A stretch of 64,000 nucleotides of DNA. Source: Lachnospiraceae bacterium. GTDB lineage: Bacteria; Bacillota; Clostridia; Lachnospirales; Lachnospiraceae. Of this stretch, positions 32,551 through 41,707 are shown piece after piece (position 1 is the first letter of the stretch; each line of letters starts with the position of its first letter). The DNA lies in contig JAILLN010000038.1 in the NCBI GenBank assembly GCA_024693135.1, positions 1 to 64,000 on the forward strand, written 5' to 3'. A program made the position numbers and the translations under genes. Below the pieces are notes generated by a model that was not told where the DNA came from, searched no databases, and saw only the letters and a list, made by a program, of their open reading frames with translations.

Positions 32551-33564
32551 TTATTCCTCTGACATATCCGTCAGGGAATAAGCCAGGGTACGGAAGGCCG
32601 CATCCTTGATGACCCGGGCCAGACCCAGGGCTACAGAGTTCTGGGAATCCACGGCTTTATTCACCTTCAGATTGGTGCCGCGCACGATGAGCTCGTCCAG
32701 ATGCATGAGCTGGGCCGAGCCGCCGGTAAGATAGATGCCGTGGCGGTAGATATCCGCTCCGAGCTCGGGAGGCGTCCGCTCCAGGATCAGCTTGATATGG
32801 TCCACGATGCCGGAGGATACCTCCGCCAGCGCCGTATCGATCAGGTCTGTGGGCACGGATCTCTCCACGGGAAGGCCCGTGACAATGTCCCTGCCATATA
32901 CCACAGCCGGAAGCTTCTGCGCTTCGAGGTCCAAGAGATTGAGCTTCACCTGCTCAGCCGTCTTCTCTCCGATGATAAGGCTGAATTCCTTCCGGACCAC
33001 TCCGCGGATGGTCTCGTCGAATTTCCGTCCGCCGGTCTTAATGAGCTTTGACAGCACGATGCCGCCCAGGGACAGCACGGAGATCTCCGTGGTCTCATAT
33101 CCCACGTCCACGATGAGGATCCCCTGGGAATTCTTTACGTCGATATCCATCCCCAGGCCGTCGGCGATGGATTTCTCCACCATCATGATGCGGTGGGCTT
33201 TGACATTGGCATCCTTGATCAGGTCATAAAAGGCCCGTTTTTCCACTTCCGTCACGTCGGTGGGCACGGCCACATAGAAGTCAGGACTGCTGTTCCTTCC
33301 CTCCGTCAGCTCCCCGATGAAGTTTTTGAGGACGGTCTGCATGTCGTTGATATCCGCGATAACGCCGTTATTCAGCGGATGAGAGACACGGATATTGGCG
33401 GGAGCCTTCTCGAACATCTCAAAGGCCGCATCGCCATAGGCCAGAAGTGTATTCTTTCTCATGACGGCAACCATATTCTTTTCACTCAATATGCTGTCGT
33501 CCGCCAGGCTGTATATCTTGATATTGCCTGTACCCAGATCTATTCCAAAAACATGATTATTCAA
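32551..33564 (-). CDS. mreB: Actin-like rod shape protein MreB
   Basis: This encodes 337 residues with the actin-fold motifs VFGIDLGTGNIKIYS (phosphate 1), ILIVDVGYETTEISVLSLGG (phosphate 2) and GIYLTGGSAQLMHLDELI (adenosine). The usual TVGTGGTPDxAA variants of canonical MreB are less well conserved, so it may be a second paralogue (MreB/Mbl-like). Its place ahead of mreC and mreD supports the function. The start overlaps radC by four bases. Confidence 0.88.
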   Translation of the reverse strand: MNNHVFGIDLGTGNIKIYSLADDSILSEKNMVAVMRKNTLLAYGDAAFEMFEKAPANIRVSHPLNNGVIADINDMQTVLKNFIGELTEGRNSSPDFYVAVPTDVTEVEKRAFYDLIKDANVKAHRIMMVEKSIADGLGMDIDVKNSQGILIVDVGYETTEISVLSLGGIVLSKLIKTGGRKFDETIRGVVRKEFSLIIGEKTAEQVKLNLLDLEAQKLPAVVYGRDIVTGLPVERSVPTDLIDTALAEVSSGIVDHIKLILERTPPELGADIYRHGIYLTGGSAQLMHLDELIVRGTNLKVNKAVDSQNSVALGLARVIKDAAFRTLAYSLTDMSEE

Positions 33565-34253
33565 AAGTTGATCCTCTTTTCCCGAAGGCTTACATAGACT
33601 CCGTCTCCGATCACGATGGAGTCAAGCAGCTCGATGCCCACCAGCGACAGGGCCTGCTTCAGGCTCCGGGCGACAGCGATATCCTCGCTGCTGGGTGATG
33701 GGTCACCGCTTGGATGATTATGTACAAGGATCACGCGGACAGCATCCATGGAAAGAGCCTTTCGGGCAATCTCCCGCACAGACACCGGAGAAGAACTGAC
33801 TGTCCCTTTCGACATCAGAAAATCACCTGTCACGACATTTCTGGTATTCAGAAGCATGACACAGACATGTTCCGTGTCTTTATAGCGAAGTTCCTCCATA
33901 TAATATCCGGCAGCCTCGGAGGCGCTGGTCACAGAAGACCTGCCTGCGTATTTCTGGTTCCACATTCTCTTGGAAAATTCCAGAAGGCACCGGATCTCGA
34001 TCGCCTTGACAGGACCGATCCCCCGGATCTGTATCAGCTCCTTTACGGAAAGATTCTCCAGATGTCCGATGGAACGCTCCTGTCCAGCGGCTTTAAGCAC
34101 CCGGTCGGCTAATTCCTTTACATTCATCCCGGCCGTGCCTGAGCGAAGCAAAACCGCCAGCAGTTCCGTATCCGTAAGAGACTCTGCGCCGTATTTCAAG
34201 GCTTTTTCATACGGCCGCTCGTCTTCCGGTAAATCCTTTATCGATTCATGCAT
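33561..34253 (-). CDS. radC: RadC family JAMM-domain protein
   Basis: This encodes 230 residues. An N-terminal helix-hairpin-helix region (about 55-90, LIQIRGIGPVKAIEIRCLLE) precedes the JAMM metalloprotease-like domain with VILVHNHPSGDPSPSSEDIA, which supplies the metal-binding histidines and Asp. The biochemical role of RadC is unresolved; the old DNA-repair label is not well supported. It is the first gene of the mre operon, as in many Firmicutes, under the promoter at 34321-34349. Confidence 0.93.
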   Translation of the reverse strand: MHESIKDLPEDERPYEKALKYGAESLTDTELLAVLLRSGTAGMNVKELADRVLKAAGQERSIGHLENLSVKELIQIRGIGPVKAIEIRCLLEFSKRMWNQKYAGRSSVTSASEAAGYYMEELRYKDTEHVCVMLLNTRNVVTGDFLMSKGTVSSSPVSVREIARKALSMDAVRVILVHNHPSGDPSPSSEDIAVARSLKQALSLVGIELLDSIVIGDGVYVSLREKRINF

Positions 34254-34317
34254 TTCACACCTGCTTTCTGCGGCAGGTCATCCATGCATAGCTAAAATCA
34301 TAATCCTTTTTCCCTAA

Positions 34318-35625
34318 TCAATGATAGCATTTCAAAGCACCACGGTCAATCATTTTGTCATCCAGAAGCTGCTGGATCGTGCGGGTGATCCCGAAGCGCG
34401 CATGCGGCCAGGTGAGGCCACCCTGGAAGTAAACCGTATAAGGCTCCCGGATGGGGGCATCCGCAGAAAGCTCAATGGATGAGCCGGAGACAAAATTACC
34501 CGCCGCCATGATGACGTCGCTGTCGTAACCGGGCATGGGCCAGGGCTCCGGAGCTGCGAAGCTGTCTACGGGAGAAGCCGCCTGGATTGCCCTGCAGAAG
34601 GAGATCACGGCTTCCGCGCTCTGGAGAGTCACGGCCTGGATGATGTCATGGCGTTTTTCCGATGCCTTTGGATAGACCGGAAATCCCAGGGCTTCATAAG
34701 CCGCAGCCGCAAAGATCGCTCCCTTCAGGGCAGATGCAGTCACCGTAGGGGCAAGGAAAAGACCCTGGTAGAATAAGGGCAGCACGCCCAGGGAAGCGCC
34801 TACTTCCTTTCCCAGTCCCGGAGACGTGAGGGCATGGGATGCGGCCTCGATCATGTCCCGCCTCCCCACAAGATATCCGCCGCATGGAGCAAGGCCTCCT
34901 CCCGGATTCTTGATCAGGGAGCCTGCCACCAGATCTGCCCCCACTTCTGAAGGCTCGATCCTCTCCACAAATTCCCCATAGCAGTTATCCACCAGGATCC
35001 GGATATCCGGCCGGATTCCTTTGATGAAGGATACGATCTCCCCGATCTCCTTTACCGAAAAAGTAGGCCTTGTCTGATAGCCCTTGGATCGCTGGATAGC
35101 TGCCAGCTTGGTATTTGGGCTAAGCCTCGTCCTTATCGCTTCCGGATCCATCCTTCCATTTTCATCCAGGGGAGCCTGCGCGTAGGTGATCCCGTATTCT
35201 GCAAGGCTTCCTCCAGAGGGGCGGATGCCGATGACCTCCTCCAGGGTGTCGTACGGCTTCCCGGAAGCAGAAAGCAGCTCATCGCCGGGCCGCAGGGCAG
35301 AAAAAAGAGCCAGGGAAAGGGCATGGGTCCCGCAGGCGATCTGGGGCCTCACCAGGGCATCCTCTGTATGGAAGATATCTGCATAGACCTTTTCCAGCGC
35401 CTCCCTTCCAATGTCATTATAGCCGTAGCCCGTGGTGCCGCTCAGGTGTGCTTCACCGATCCCATTGTCCTGCATGGCCTTCAGCACCTTCAGCTGGTTG
35501 TATTCCGCCGTATCGTCGATCCGGTCAAACCGTTCCTTAAGCCCTCCGATGATATGCTCCGTGAAATCATAAACCTCACGGGAAACCCCCATCTTATCAT
35601 ACATTTCTGCTGTTTCCATCGTCAT
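34318..35625 (-). CDS. Methionine gamma-lyase family PLP enzyme (YnbB / aluminium resistance family)
   Basis: This encodes 435 residues; ATG 35625 or 35619 could be used (AAGG upstream). The fold-type-I PLP domain shows GTTGYGYNDIGREALEKVYA, RPQIACGTHALSLALFSALR, ILVDNCYGEF with the PLP-binding Asp, LVAGSLIKNPGGGLAPCGGYL with the Schiff-base lysine, and a late GLTWPHARFGI. Members are annotated as carbon-sulfur lyases or aluminium resistance proteins; the substrate is not established. The gene ends inside the radC promoter. A structured repeat separates it from miaA. Confidence 0.85.
   Translation of the reverse strand: MTMETAEMYDKMGVSREVYDFTEHIIGGLKERFDRIDDTAEYNQLKVLKAMQDNGIGEAHLSGTTGYGYNDIGREALEKVYADIFHTEDALVRPQIACGTHALSLALFSALRPGDELLSASGKPYDTLEEVIGIRPSGGSLAEYGITYAQAPLDENGRMDPEAIRTRLSPNTKLAAIQRSKGYQTRPTFSVKEIGEIVSFIKGIRPDIRILVDNCYGEFVERIEPSEVGADLVAGSLIKNPGGGLAPCGGYLVGRRDMIEAASHALTSPGLGKEVGASLGVLPLFYQGLFLAPTVTASALKGAIFAAAAYEALGFPVYPKASEKRHDIIQAVTLQSAEAVISFCRAIQAASPVDSFAAPEPWPMPGYDSDVIMAAGNFVSGSSIELSADAPIREPYTVYFQGGLTWPHARFGITRTIQQLLDDKMIDRGALKCYH
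34321..34349 (-). promoter_or_regulatory. Promoter of the radC-mreBCD-PBP2-rodA operon
   Basis: On the minus strand: -35 TTGACC (34344-34349), a 17-base spacer and -10 TATCAT (34321-34326). It overlaps the last codons of the upstream lyase gene and lies about 65 bases before radC. Confidence 0.72.
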
Positions 35626-35990
35626 TTTCCCTTCTGATCTGCCTGAATCCTAAGTCCTACTTTTGTCTTCCTCCGAATTGCTGCGTGTCCGCTTTGGGTT
35701 CGCCGGAAAAAGGATATCTGCCGGCGCTCGCATAGAAATACCGCCAAGGGCCTTGGTGTTTCCTAAGGAGCCTCTTACCGCGAACACGCGGAGATTGCCG
35801 CCTGCGAAGACTTGCAAGATCAGCCGTTATGCGAGACAACATGCTTTCCGCCCACTCGCATGGCTGAGATTGCATAGTCGAAGCCAGCGGGAAGCTCCGC
35901 ATTAAGTGAGCGGTGAGGCGACGTGGAAATGCAAGGCCCGCCGGCGGCGCTTCTTTGCCAATGCCTTCTGGCGGCTCCGGTATGGGCGCC
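35626..35990. other. Gene-free interval filled by repeat copy A and its flanks
   Basis: No supported gene lies in these 365 bases. The interval holds the structured element at 35751-35946. At 35701-35739 there is a second module containing GGAAAAAGGATATCTGCC, which also occurs twice near 42.15-42.37 kb. A 122-codon minus-strand open frame here reads through the repeat and is not called. Confidence 0.7.
35751..35946. repeat. Structured inverted-repeat element, copy A
   Basis: This 196-base element has near-matching terminal inverted repeats (CCTTGGTGTTTCC at one end, GGAAATGCAAGG at the other). Inside is a long hairpin at 35809-35879: GACT-TGCAA-GA-TCAGCC-ATGCGAG pairs with CTCGCAT-GGCTGA-GA-TTGCA-AGTC around a 19-base loop. 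A small hairpin CCGCG/CGCGG is at about 35779-35792 and a GCGG/CCGC hairpin at about 35887-35900. The whole element recurs in reverse orientation at 41708-41894. Confidence 0.82.
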
Positions 35991-36917
35991 TTAATCAGAC
36001 CGGCAGATCTCCTCCATAAAGGCAAGGATCTCTTCTTCCCCGGAGAAATCCGCCCGGTTGATCTCTATCGCTTCCGCCGTATGCTTAAACCAGGTGATCT
36101 GCCGCTTGGCAAAATGCCTGGTTTCAAGCCGGATCCTCTCTTCCGCCTCTTCCAGGGTGCATTCCCCGGCAAGATACTCTGCCATCTGACGGTACCCCAG
36201 AGAGCGCATGGATAGGGCTGATGCCGGTACCCCGGAGGAAAGAAGCCTTTTCACCTCTTCCTCAAGTCCTGCCTCAAGCATGCATCGCACCCTCTCGTTG
36301 ATCCTTTCGTAGAGCAGCTGCCTCGGCATATTGATCCAAAAGTAAGCCGCATCATAGGCCGGCCGCTTCTCCTTCTCCTGCCGGTTTTTATCCGAAAACA
36401 AAAGACCGGTGAGGGCATGATATTCTAATGCCCTGATGATCCTTTTCCGGTTTCCGTGATAAAGGGACGCAGACTCCGGGTCGATCAGGAAAAGCCGCTC
36501 TTCCATCGCTTTTGTGCCAAGCTTCTCTGCTTCTTCCTCCAAAGCCTTCCGGACCTCCGGATCCGTTTCGCCCTCGTTGAAGGAAATATCGTAAAGCACC
36601 GACTGGATATAAAAGCCGGTACCCCCGGTAAGCACCGGCAGATGCCCCCGGTCCCGGATCCTTCCTATGGCCTCCTTAGCGAGGGATTGAAAAAGGGATA
36701 CGTTGAACTCTTCCGTGGGCTCCAGGATGCTTAAGAGATGATGGGGGACTCCCTCCATCTCCTGCCTGGTAATCTTGGCCGAGCCGATGTCCATGCCCCG
36801 ATAAACCTGCACGGAATCCGCAGAGACCACCTCTCCCCCGATCCGCTTGCATAAGCCCACCGCCAATGCGCTCTTTCCCACGGCCGTAGGTCCGGCTATG
36901 ATCACAAGATCCTTCAT
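35991..36917 (-). CDS. miaA: tRNA dimethylallyltransferase
   Basis: This encodes 308 residues. It has IIAGPTAVGKSALAVGL (P-loop), GEVVSADSVQVYRGMDIGSA, LTGGTGFYIQSVLYD and the late FAKRQITWFKH. It transfers a dimethylallyl group to A37 of tRNAs reading UNN codons. MiaB, encoded at 46684, then methylthiolates the same base. It lies four bases from mutL in the common mutS-mutL-miaA order. Confidence 0.96.
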   Translation of the reverse strand: MKDLVIIAGPTAVGKSALAVGLCKRIGGEVVSADSVQVYRGMDIGSAKITRQEMEGVPHHLLSILEPTEEFNVSLFQSLAKEAIGRIRDRGHLPVLTGGTGFYIQSVLYDISFNEGETDPEVRKALEEEAEKLGTKAMEERLFLIDPESASLYHGNRKRIIRALEYHALTGLLFSDKNRQEKEKRPAYDAAYFWINMPRQLLYERINERVRCMLEAGLEEEVKRLLSSGVPASALSMRSLGYRQMAEYLAGECTLEEAEERIRLETRHFAKRQITWFKHTAEAIEINRADFSGEEEILAFMEEICRSD

Positions 36918-36920
36918 CTC

Positions 36921-38945
36921 CTATAATACCCGCTTGAATTTCTTTTCCAGATCCGTCTTGGTGAATTCAATGATGGTAGGACGGCCATGGGGACAATGAT
37001 AGGGATTTTCCAGGGAAAGAAGCCGGGACAAAAGCTCCTCCGCCTCCGCATAGGAAAGCTCCGTATTACCCTTCACGGCAGCCTTGCAGGACATCTGGGC
37101 CAGCCGGTCATGGATGATCCCCACATCCTCAAGCCCTGCTTCCCCGGAAAGCTCATCCAGCATGCTGAGAAACACATCCTGCTGCCGAAGGCTCATGAAG
37201 CCGGAGGGTACCGCCCTCAAGGCATAATCGTTTCCTTCAAAATGTTCGATCTCAAAGCCCATGGAAGCAAAGGCATCCCGGAAGGAAAGAAGGGTCTGCT
37301 CCTGCCGGCCATTTACCGTAAACACAAGGGGCGGGCTGACATATTGGGATACGACCTGCCTGTTCCGGTATTTCTCCACGAACTCCTCATACAGCACCTT
37401 TTCGTGGGCCGCATGCTGATCCACAAGAAGCATCCTTTCCTTGTACTCTATGATCCAATAGGTCTTGAACACCTGTCCCACAATCCTGAAATATGGGCGG
37501 TTTCCGGGGCTGATGATCTTTTCTTCAAAAAGGTCCATCTGCTTTGGAGCCGGCATCTCCGGATCAATTCCGGCAAGACCGCCTGCTTCCCTAAGCCCTC
37601 CATCCACTTCTTCCCTGGGCGCTGCTCCTTCCGCGGTATAGGCCCTGTCTTCCGCTCTTACCGCTCCTTCATCGGCATAGGCCCTGTCTTCCGCTCTCGC
37701 CGCTCCTTCCGCGGCATAGACCCTGTCTTCCGCTCTCGCCGCTTCCCCGTAGGCCGGTGCAGCCTCCCTTACCCCGGCTCCGGCAATCCGTGCGTCCGTC
37801 CTTTCTTCCCGGTAAAGCGCTTCCTCACGGATGATCCTGGCCTGCTCTGCGGCACTTCTTAAATTCATGCGGTTCACCTCAAAGGGCTCCGGGGTATCCT
37901 TCGGCACTTCAAGGGGAAGCTCTTCTTTTGGATTCAATCCGCCATCCTGAATGAGCTCGGCCTGCTTTAAGACAGAACCCACATTCGTCCGGATGAATTC
38001 AAAAAGAGCGGCACTTTCCGCAAACTTCATTTCCGTCTTCCTCGGATGGACATTCACGTCGGCCATGCCCGGATCAAGGTTCAGCACAAGCACGGAAAAG
38101 GGAAACTTATGCTGCATGAGATAAGGCTTATAAGCTTCCTCCAATGCCTTCTGCAGGATCTTATCCTTGATATAATGTCCGTTCACAAAGAAAATCTCAT
38201 ATTCCCGGCTGGATCTGGCGACAACAGGCCGGCAGGCGTAGATCTCCATGGACATCCCAAGGTCGGAAGCCTTCCCCGTAAGGATGGCATCGGCGATGTC
38301 CCTTCCATAGACTTTATAGATGTTTTCCCTCCGGTTGCCGCTTCCGGTGGTCACGAATTTCGTCTGCCCGTTCAGCACATACTTAACGGCGATCTCCGGA
38401 TAGCCGATGGCCAGCATCTGCACGAATTCCGTGATATAGCCTCCCTCGGTAACAGCGGACTTCAGGAATTTACGCCTTACCGGGGTATGGAAAAAGAGAT
38501 TCCTTACGATAAAGGTTGTGCCCTCCGGAGCACCCACCTCCTCCAGGGAAACCTCCTGTCCTCCGTCGATCCGGTAACGGATGCCGGTCAAAGCCTCCGG
38601 GGTCTTGGTGATGACCTCTACCTGGCATACCGCCGCGATGCTGGAAAGAGCCTCTCCCCGAAAGCCCAGGCTCCTTACGGAAAAAAGATCCTCCGCCTTC
38701 GTGATCTTGCTTGTGGCGTGAGGAAGAAAAGCATCCCTTACCTGGTCGGCCGCGATGCCGCCCCCGTTATCCGTGACCCTCACCAGGTCGATCCCTCCGC
38801 CCTTGATCTCGATGGTAATGGCCGTGCTTCCCGCATCAATGGCATTTTCGGAAAGCTCCTTCACTACGGAAAGCGGTCTTTCTACCACCTCGCCCGCAGC
38901 GATCTTATTAATCGTATCCTCGCTAAGAACCTGTATCCTCTGCAT
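36921..38945 (-). CDS. mutL: DNA mismatch repair protein MutL
   Basis: This encodes 674 residues. The N-terminal GHKL ATPase has KIAAGEVVERPLSVVKELSE with NAIDAG, VTDNGGGI and SLGFRGEALSSIAAV. The C-terminal domain carries DQHAAHEKVLYEEF, SCKAAVKG and CPHGRPTI, the endonuclease motifs of MutL from bacteria without MutH. The linker (about 395-440) holds three in-frame 13-residue repeats AARAEDRxYAxEG encoded by 39-base tandem repeats. It nicks the new strand after MutS recognises a mismatch. It is next to mutS with a two-base gap. Confidence 0.96.
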   Translation of the reverse strand: MQRIQVLSEDTINKIAAGEVVERPLSVVKELSENAIDAGSTAITIEIKGGGIDLVRVTDNGGGIAADQVRDAFLPHATSKITKAEDLFSVRSLGFRGEALSSIAAVCQVEVITKTPEALTGIRYRIDGGQEVSLEEVGAPEGTTFIVRNLFFHTPVRRKFLKSAVTEGGYITEFVQMLAIGYPEIAVKYVLNGQTKFVTTGSGNRRENIYKVYGRDIADAILTGKASDLGMSMEIYACRPVVARSSREYEIFFVNGHYIKDKILQKALEEAYKPYLMQHKFPFSVLVLNLDPGMADVNVHPRKTEMKFAESAALFEFIRTNVGSVLKQAELIQDGGLNPKEELPLEVPKDTPEPFEVNRMNLRSAAEQARIIREEALYREERTDARIAGAGVREAAPAYGEAARAEDRVYAAEGAARAEDRAYADEGAVRAEDRAYTAEGAAPREEVDGGLREAGGLAGIDPEMPAPKQMDLFEEKIISPGNRPYFRIVGQVFKTYWIIEYKERMLLVDQHAAHEKVLYEEFVEKYRNRQVVSQYVSPPLVFTVNGRQEQTLLSFRDAFASMGFEIEHFEGNDYALRAVPSGFMSLRQQDVFLSMLDELSGEAGLEDVGIIHDRLAQMSCKAAVKGNTELSYAEAEELLSRLLSLENPYHCPHGRPTIIEFTKTDLEKKFKRVL
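37624..37740. repeat. Three 39 bp in-frame repeats in the mutL linker
   Basis: Units 37624-37662, 37663-37701 and 37702-37740 share GCTCCTTC, CGGCATAGGCCCTGTCTTCC and GCTCTCGCC with few changes. They encode AARAEDR-type blocks between the ATPase and dimerisation domains of MutL. Confidence 0.85.
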
Positions 38946-38947
38946 GC

Positions 38948-41617
38948 TTATTTATCCTTCCCATACCGGTTTGAAGCCAGGCTCTGGAGTCTGGCCAGTG
39001 CATTCAGCGCATCAATGGGGGTCATGTGCGGCAGGTCCAGGTTCTTCAATTCCGTGATAATGTCGTCATCCTTCATGGTATCAAAAAGAGACATCTGGTA
39101 AAGCTCCACCTCATCAGCCCTCTTCTGCCTCTGCGAAGCCTTTCCGGAGACCGCCATTTCCCTCACCCGCACAGCGATGTCATTATCGGAAAGCTCCTCC
39201 ACGATCACCTTGGCCCGCTCAATGACGCTCTCCGGCACTCCTGCCAGCTTCGCCACCTGGATCCCGTAGGACCGGTCTGCTCCGCCCTCGACGATCTTTC
39301 TCAAAAAAACCACATCATCCCCATGCTCCTTCACCGCAAAGCAATAATTATTGACACAGGGGATCTTTCCCTGAAGCTCCGTCAGCTCATGGTAATGCGT
39401 GGCGAAAAGCGTTTTGGCCCCGCAGAGCTTCGGATTGCTGATATGCTCTACCACAGCCCATGCGATGGCCAGCCCGTCATAGGTGGAGGTTCCCCTGCCG
39501 ATCTCATCCAGGATCAAAAGACTGTTGGCAGTGGCATTCCGGAGGATATTCGCCACCTCCGTCATCTCTACCATAAAGGTGGACTGGCCGGATGCAAGAT
39601 CATCGCTGGCTCCCACCCGGGTGAAGATCCGGTCCGTGATGCAGATATCCGCTTCCTTCGCCGGTACGAAGGAACCGATGGCGGACATCAGCACAATGAG
39701 GGCCGTCTGCCGCATATAAGTGGACTTTCCCGCCATATTCGGGCCCGTGATGATGGATATCCTTTTCTGATCCTGATCCAGATAGACATCATTCGATATG
39801 AAGGAGCCGTCCCGGATCATCTTTTCCACCACCGGATGCCTGCCGTCCTTGATGTTGATCACGCCTTCCTCATTGATCCTCGGCCTCACATAGCCGGAAT
39901 GTTCCGCCGCATAGGACAGGGAAGCCAAGGCATCCAAGACTGCCACCGCGGATGCGGTTCTGGTAAGCCTTTCCATCTGCTCCGCCGCAGTTTTTCTCAC
40001 CTCGCAGAAGAGCTGGTATTCCAGGGAGAAAAGCCGCTCCTCGGAATTCAGGATCTCATCCTCCATCTTCTTCAGCTCATCCGTGGTGAAGCGTTCCCCT
40101 GTGGTCAGAGTCTGCTTGCGGATAAAATCCTCCGGCACCATTTTCAGAAAGGAATTTGAGACCTCAAAATAATAGCCGAAGACCTTGTTGAATTTGATCT
40201 TCAGGTTCTTGATCCCGGTCCTCTCTCTGGTATCTGCTTCAAGCTTTACCAGCCATTGCTTGCCTTCTGTCTTGATCCTCCTGAGGCGGTCTACTTCTTC
40301 GTTATACCCGTCCTTCACCACGCCGCCGTCCCTGGCTGAGACCGGAGGTTCCTCTTCGATGCAGCGGTCAATGAGCCCGATCAGATCCGTCATCTCATCG
40401 ATCTCCTCCCTCTTCCTTTGAAGAAGGGCGCTCTGAAAGCCGCTGGAGGTCATGCGGATGGGAGAAAGCTGGGACAGGGAATTCTTCAGGGCAATGAGAT
40501 CCCTCGGGCCTGCCGTGCCAAAGCACACCCGGCACATGAGGCGTTCGATATCATAGATCCCGCTTAGATATTCCCGGATCTCGTCCCGGTCCATGAGCTT
40601 CTCGGAAAGCTCTCCTACCGCATCAAGCCTCTCCTCGATGGCCTCTTTCTGGGTAAGGGGCTGCTCGATGAAATGCCTGAGCATTCTGGAGCCCATGGCC
40701 GTTTTTGCCTTATCCAGGATCCATAGCAGAGTGCCCTTCTTGGACTTCTCCCGCATGCTCTCGGTAAGCTCCAGATTGCGCCTGGTGGAGGAATCAATGA
40801 TCATGGACTGGGCGGTTTGGTAAGGCGTGATCCTCGTGATATTTCCCAGGTCGTTTTTCTGTGTCTCAAGGAGATAACCAAGAAGAGCCCCCGCAGACAA
40901 AGCACCGGCCTCCATTCCTCCGAGTCCCAATCCTTCCAGGCTCATGACCTTAAAATGGGAAAGAAGCTTTTCGCTGCACTCTCCCGGATCAAAATGCCGG
41001 CTGGGGAGAGCGCTTACCATGACATGCAGAGTATTTCTCATGTCCTCCATGCTGATCCCGCTTAATGGGAAGGCTTCGTTCACCAGGATCTCCTTCGGGG
41101 AATATTTGGCGATCTCATCCATGAGCTTTGCATTCTCGGAAAGCTCCGTCGCAAGAAAATCCCCGGTGGTCACATCCGCTATGGAAACCCCGAAGAGATC
41201 TGCTTCGTAAAAGATGCACATGATATAGCTGTTGGCATCTTCTTCCATGGCCGAGACATTGGTATTGGTCCCCGGGGTCACCACTCGGATCACATCCCGC
41301 TTGACGATGCCCTTTGCCAGCTTCGGATCCTCCAGCTGCTCGCAGACTGCCACCTTCAGCCCAGTGGATACCAGCTTATTAATGTAGGTCTCCGCCGCAT
41401 GAAAGGGGACGCCGCACATGGGCGCACGCTCCGGCAGGCCGCAGCTTTTCCCCGTGAGGGTCAGCTGCAGTACCCGGGATACGGTCTTCGCATCCTCGAA
41501 GAACATCTCGTAGAAATCCCCCAGCCGATAAAAAAGGATGCAGTCGGGGTACTTCTCCTTGGTCTGGAGATAGTGCTGCATCATCGGAGAAACTTTATTC
41601 GGATCTACTTCAGTCAT
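38948..41617 (-). CDS. mutS: DNA mismatch repair protein MutS
   Basis: This encodes 889 residues. The mismatch-binding start has YLQTKEKYPDCILFYRLGDF with YEMFFEDA, including the conserved Phe-x-Glu equivalent. Walker A is GPNMAGKSTYMRQTALIV, Walker B LLILDEIGRGTSTYDG, and a late ATHYHELTEL is present. The length is normal. The start codon follows GGTGG closely. Upstream is the large repeat region at 41618-42571, and the expected neighbour miaB lies beyond two chemoreceptor genes. Confidence 0.97.
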   Translation of the reverse strand: MTEVDPNKVSPMMQHYLQTKEKYPDCILFYRLGDFYEMFFEDAKTVSRVLQLTLTGKSCGLPERAPMCGVPFHAAETYINKLVSTGLKVAVCEQLEDPKLAKGIVKRDVIRVVTPGTNTNVSAMEEDANSYIMCIFYEADLFGVSIADVTTGDFLATELSENAKLMDEIAKYSPKEILVNEAFPLSGISMEDMRNTLHVMVSALPSRHFDPGECSEKLLSHFKVMSLEGLGLGGMEAGALSAGALLGYLLETQKNDLGNITRITPYQTAQSMIIDSSTRRNLELTESMREKSKKGTLLWILDKAKTAMGSRMLRHFIEQPLTQKEAIEERLDAVGELSEKLMDRDEIREYLSGIYDIERLMCRVCFGTAGPRDLIALKNSLSQLSPIRMTSSGFQSALLQRKREEIDEMTDLIGLIDRCIEEEPPVSARDGGVVKDGYNEEVDRLRRIKTEGKQWLVKLEADTRERTGIKNLKIKFNKVFGYYFEVSNSFLKMVPEDFIRKQTLTTGERFTTDELKKMEDEILNSEERLFSLEYQLFCEVRKTAAEQMERLTRTASAVAVLDALASLSYAAEHSGYVRPRINEEGVINIKDGRHPVVEKMIRDGSFISNDVYLDQDQKRISIITGPNMAGKSTYMRQTALIVLMSAIGSFVPAKEADICITDRIFTRVGASDDLASGQSTFMVEMTEVANILRNATANSLLILDEIGRGTSTYDGLAIAWAVVEHISNPKLCGAKTLFATHYHELTELQGKIPCVNNYCFAVKEHGDDVVFLRKIVEGGADRSYGIQVAKLAGVPESVIERAKVIVEELSDNDIAVRVREMAVSGKASQRQKRADEVELYQMSLFDTMKDDDIITELKNLDLPHMTPIDALNALARLQSLASNRYGKDK

Positions 41618-41707
41618 AATCCACCTTATCTAAATAATATTTACTAACAGACTAAGCTGCGCCGTTTTCAAGTCTTATGCTTCGATTAAAGCTGCGCCGC
41701 CTGCGGA

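Noticed and set aside
35657-36025. 122-codon minus-strand open frame
   Set aside because: It crosses structured element copy A and overlaps the end of miaA. It has no convincing start signal.
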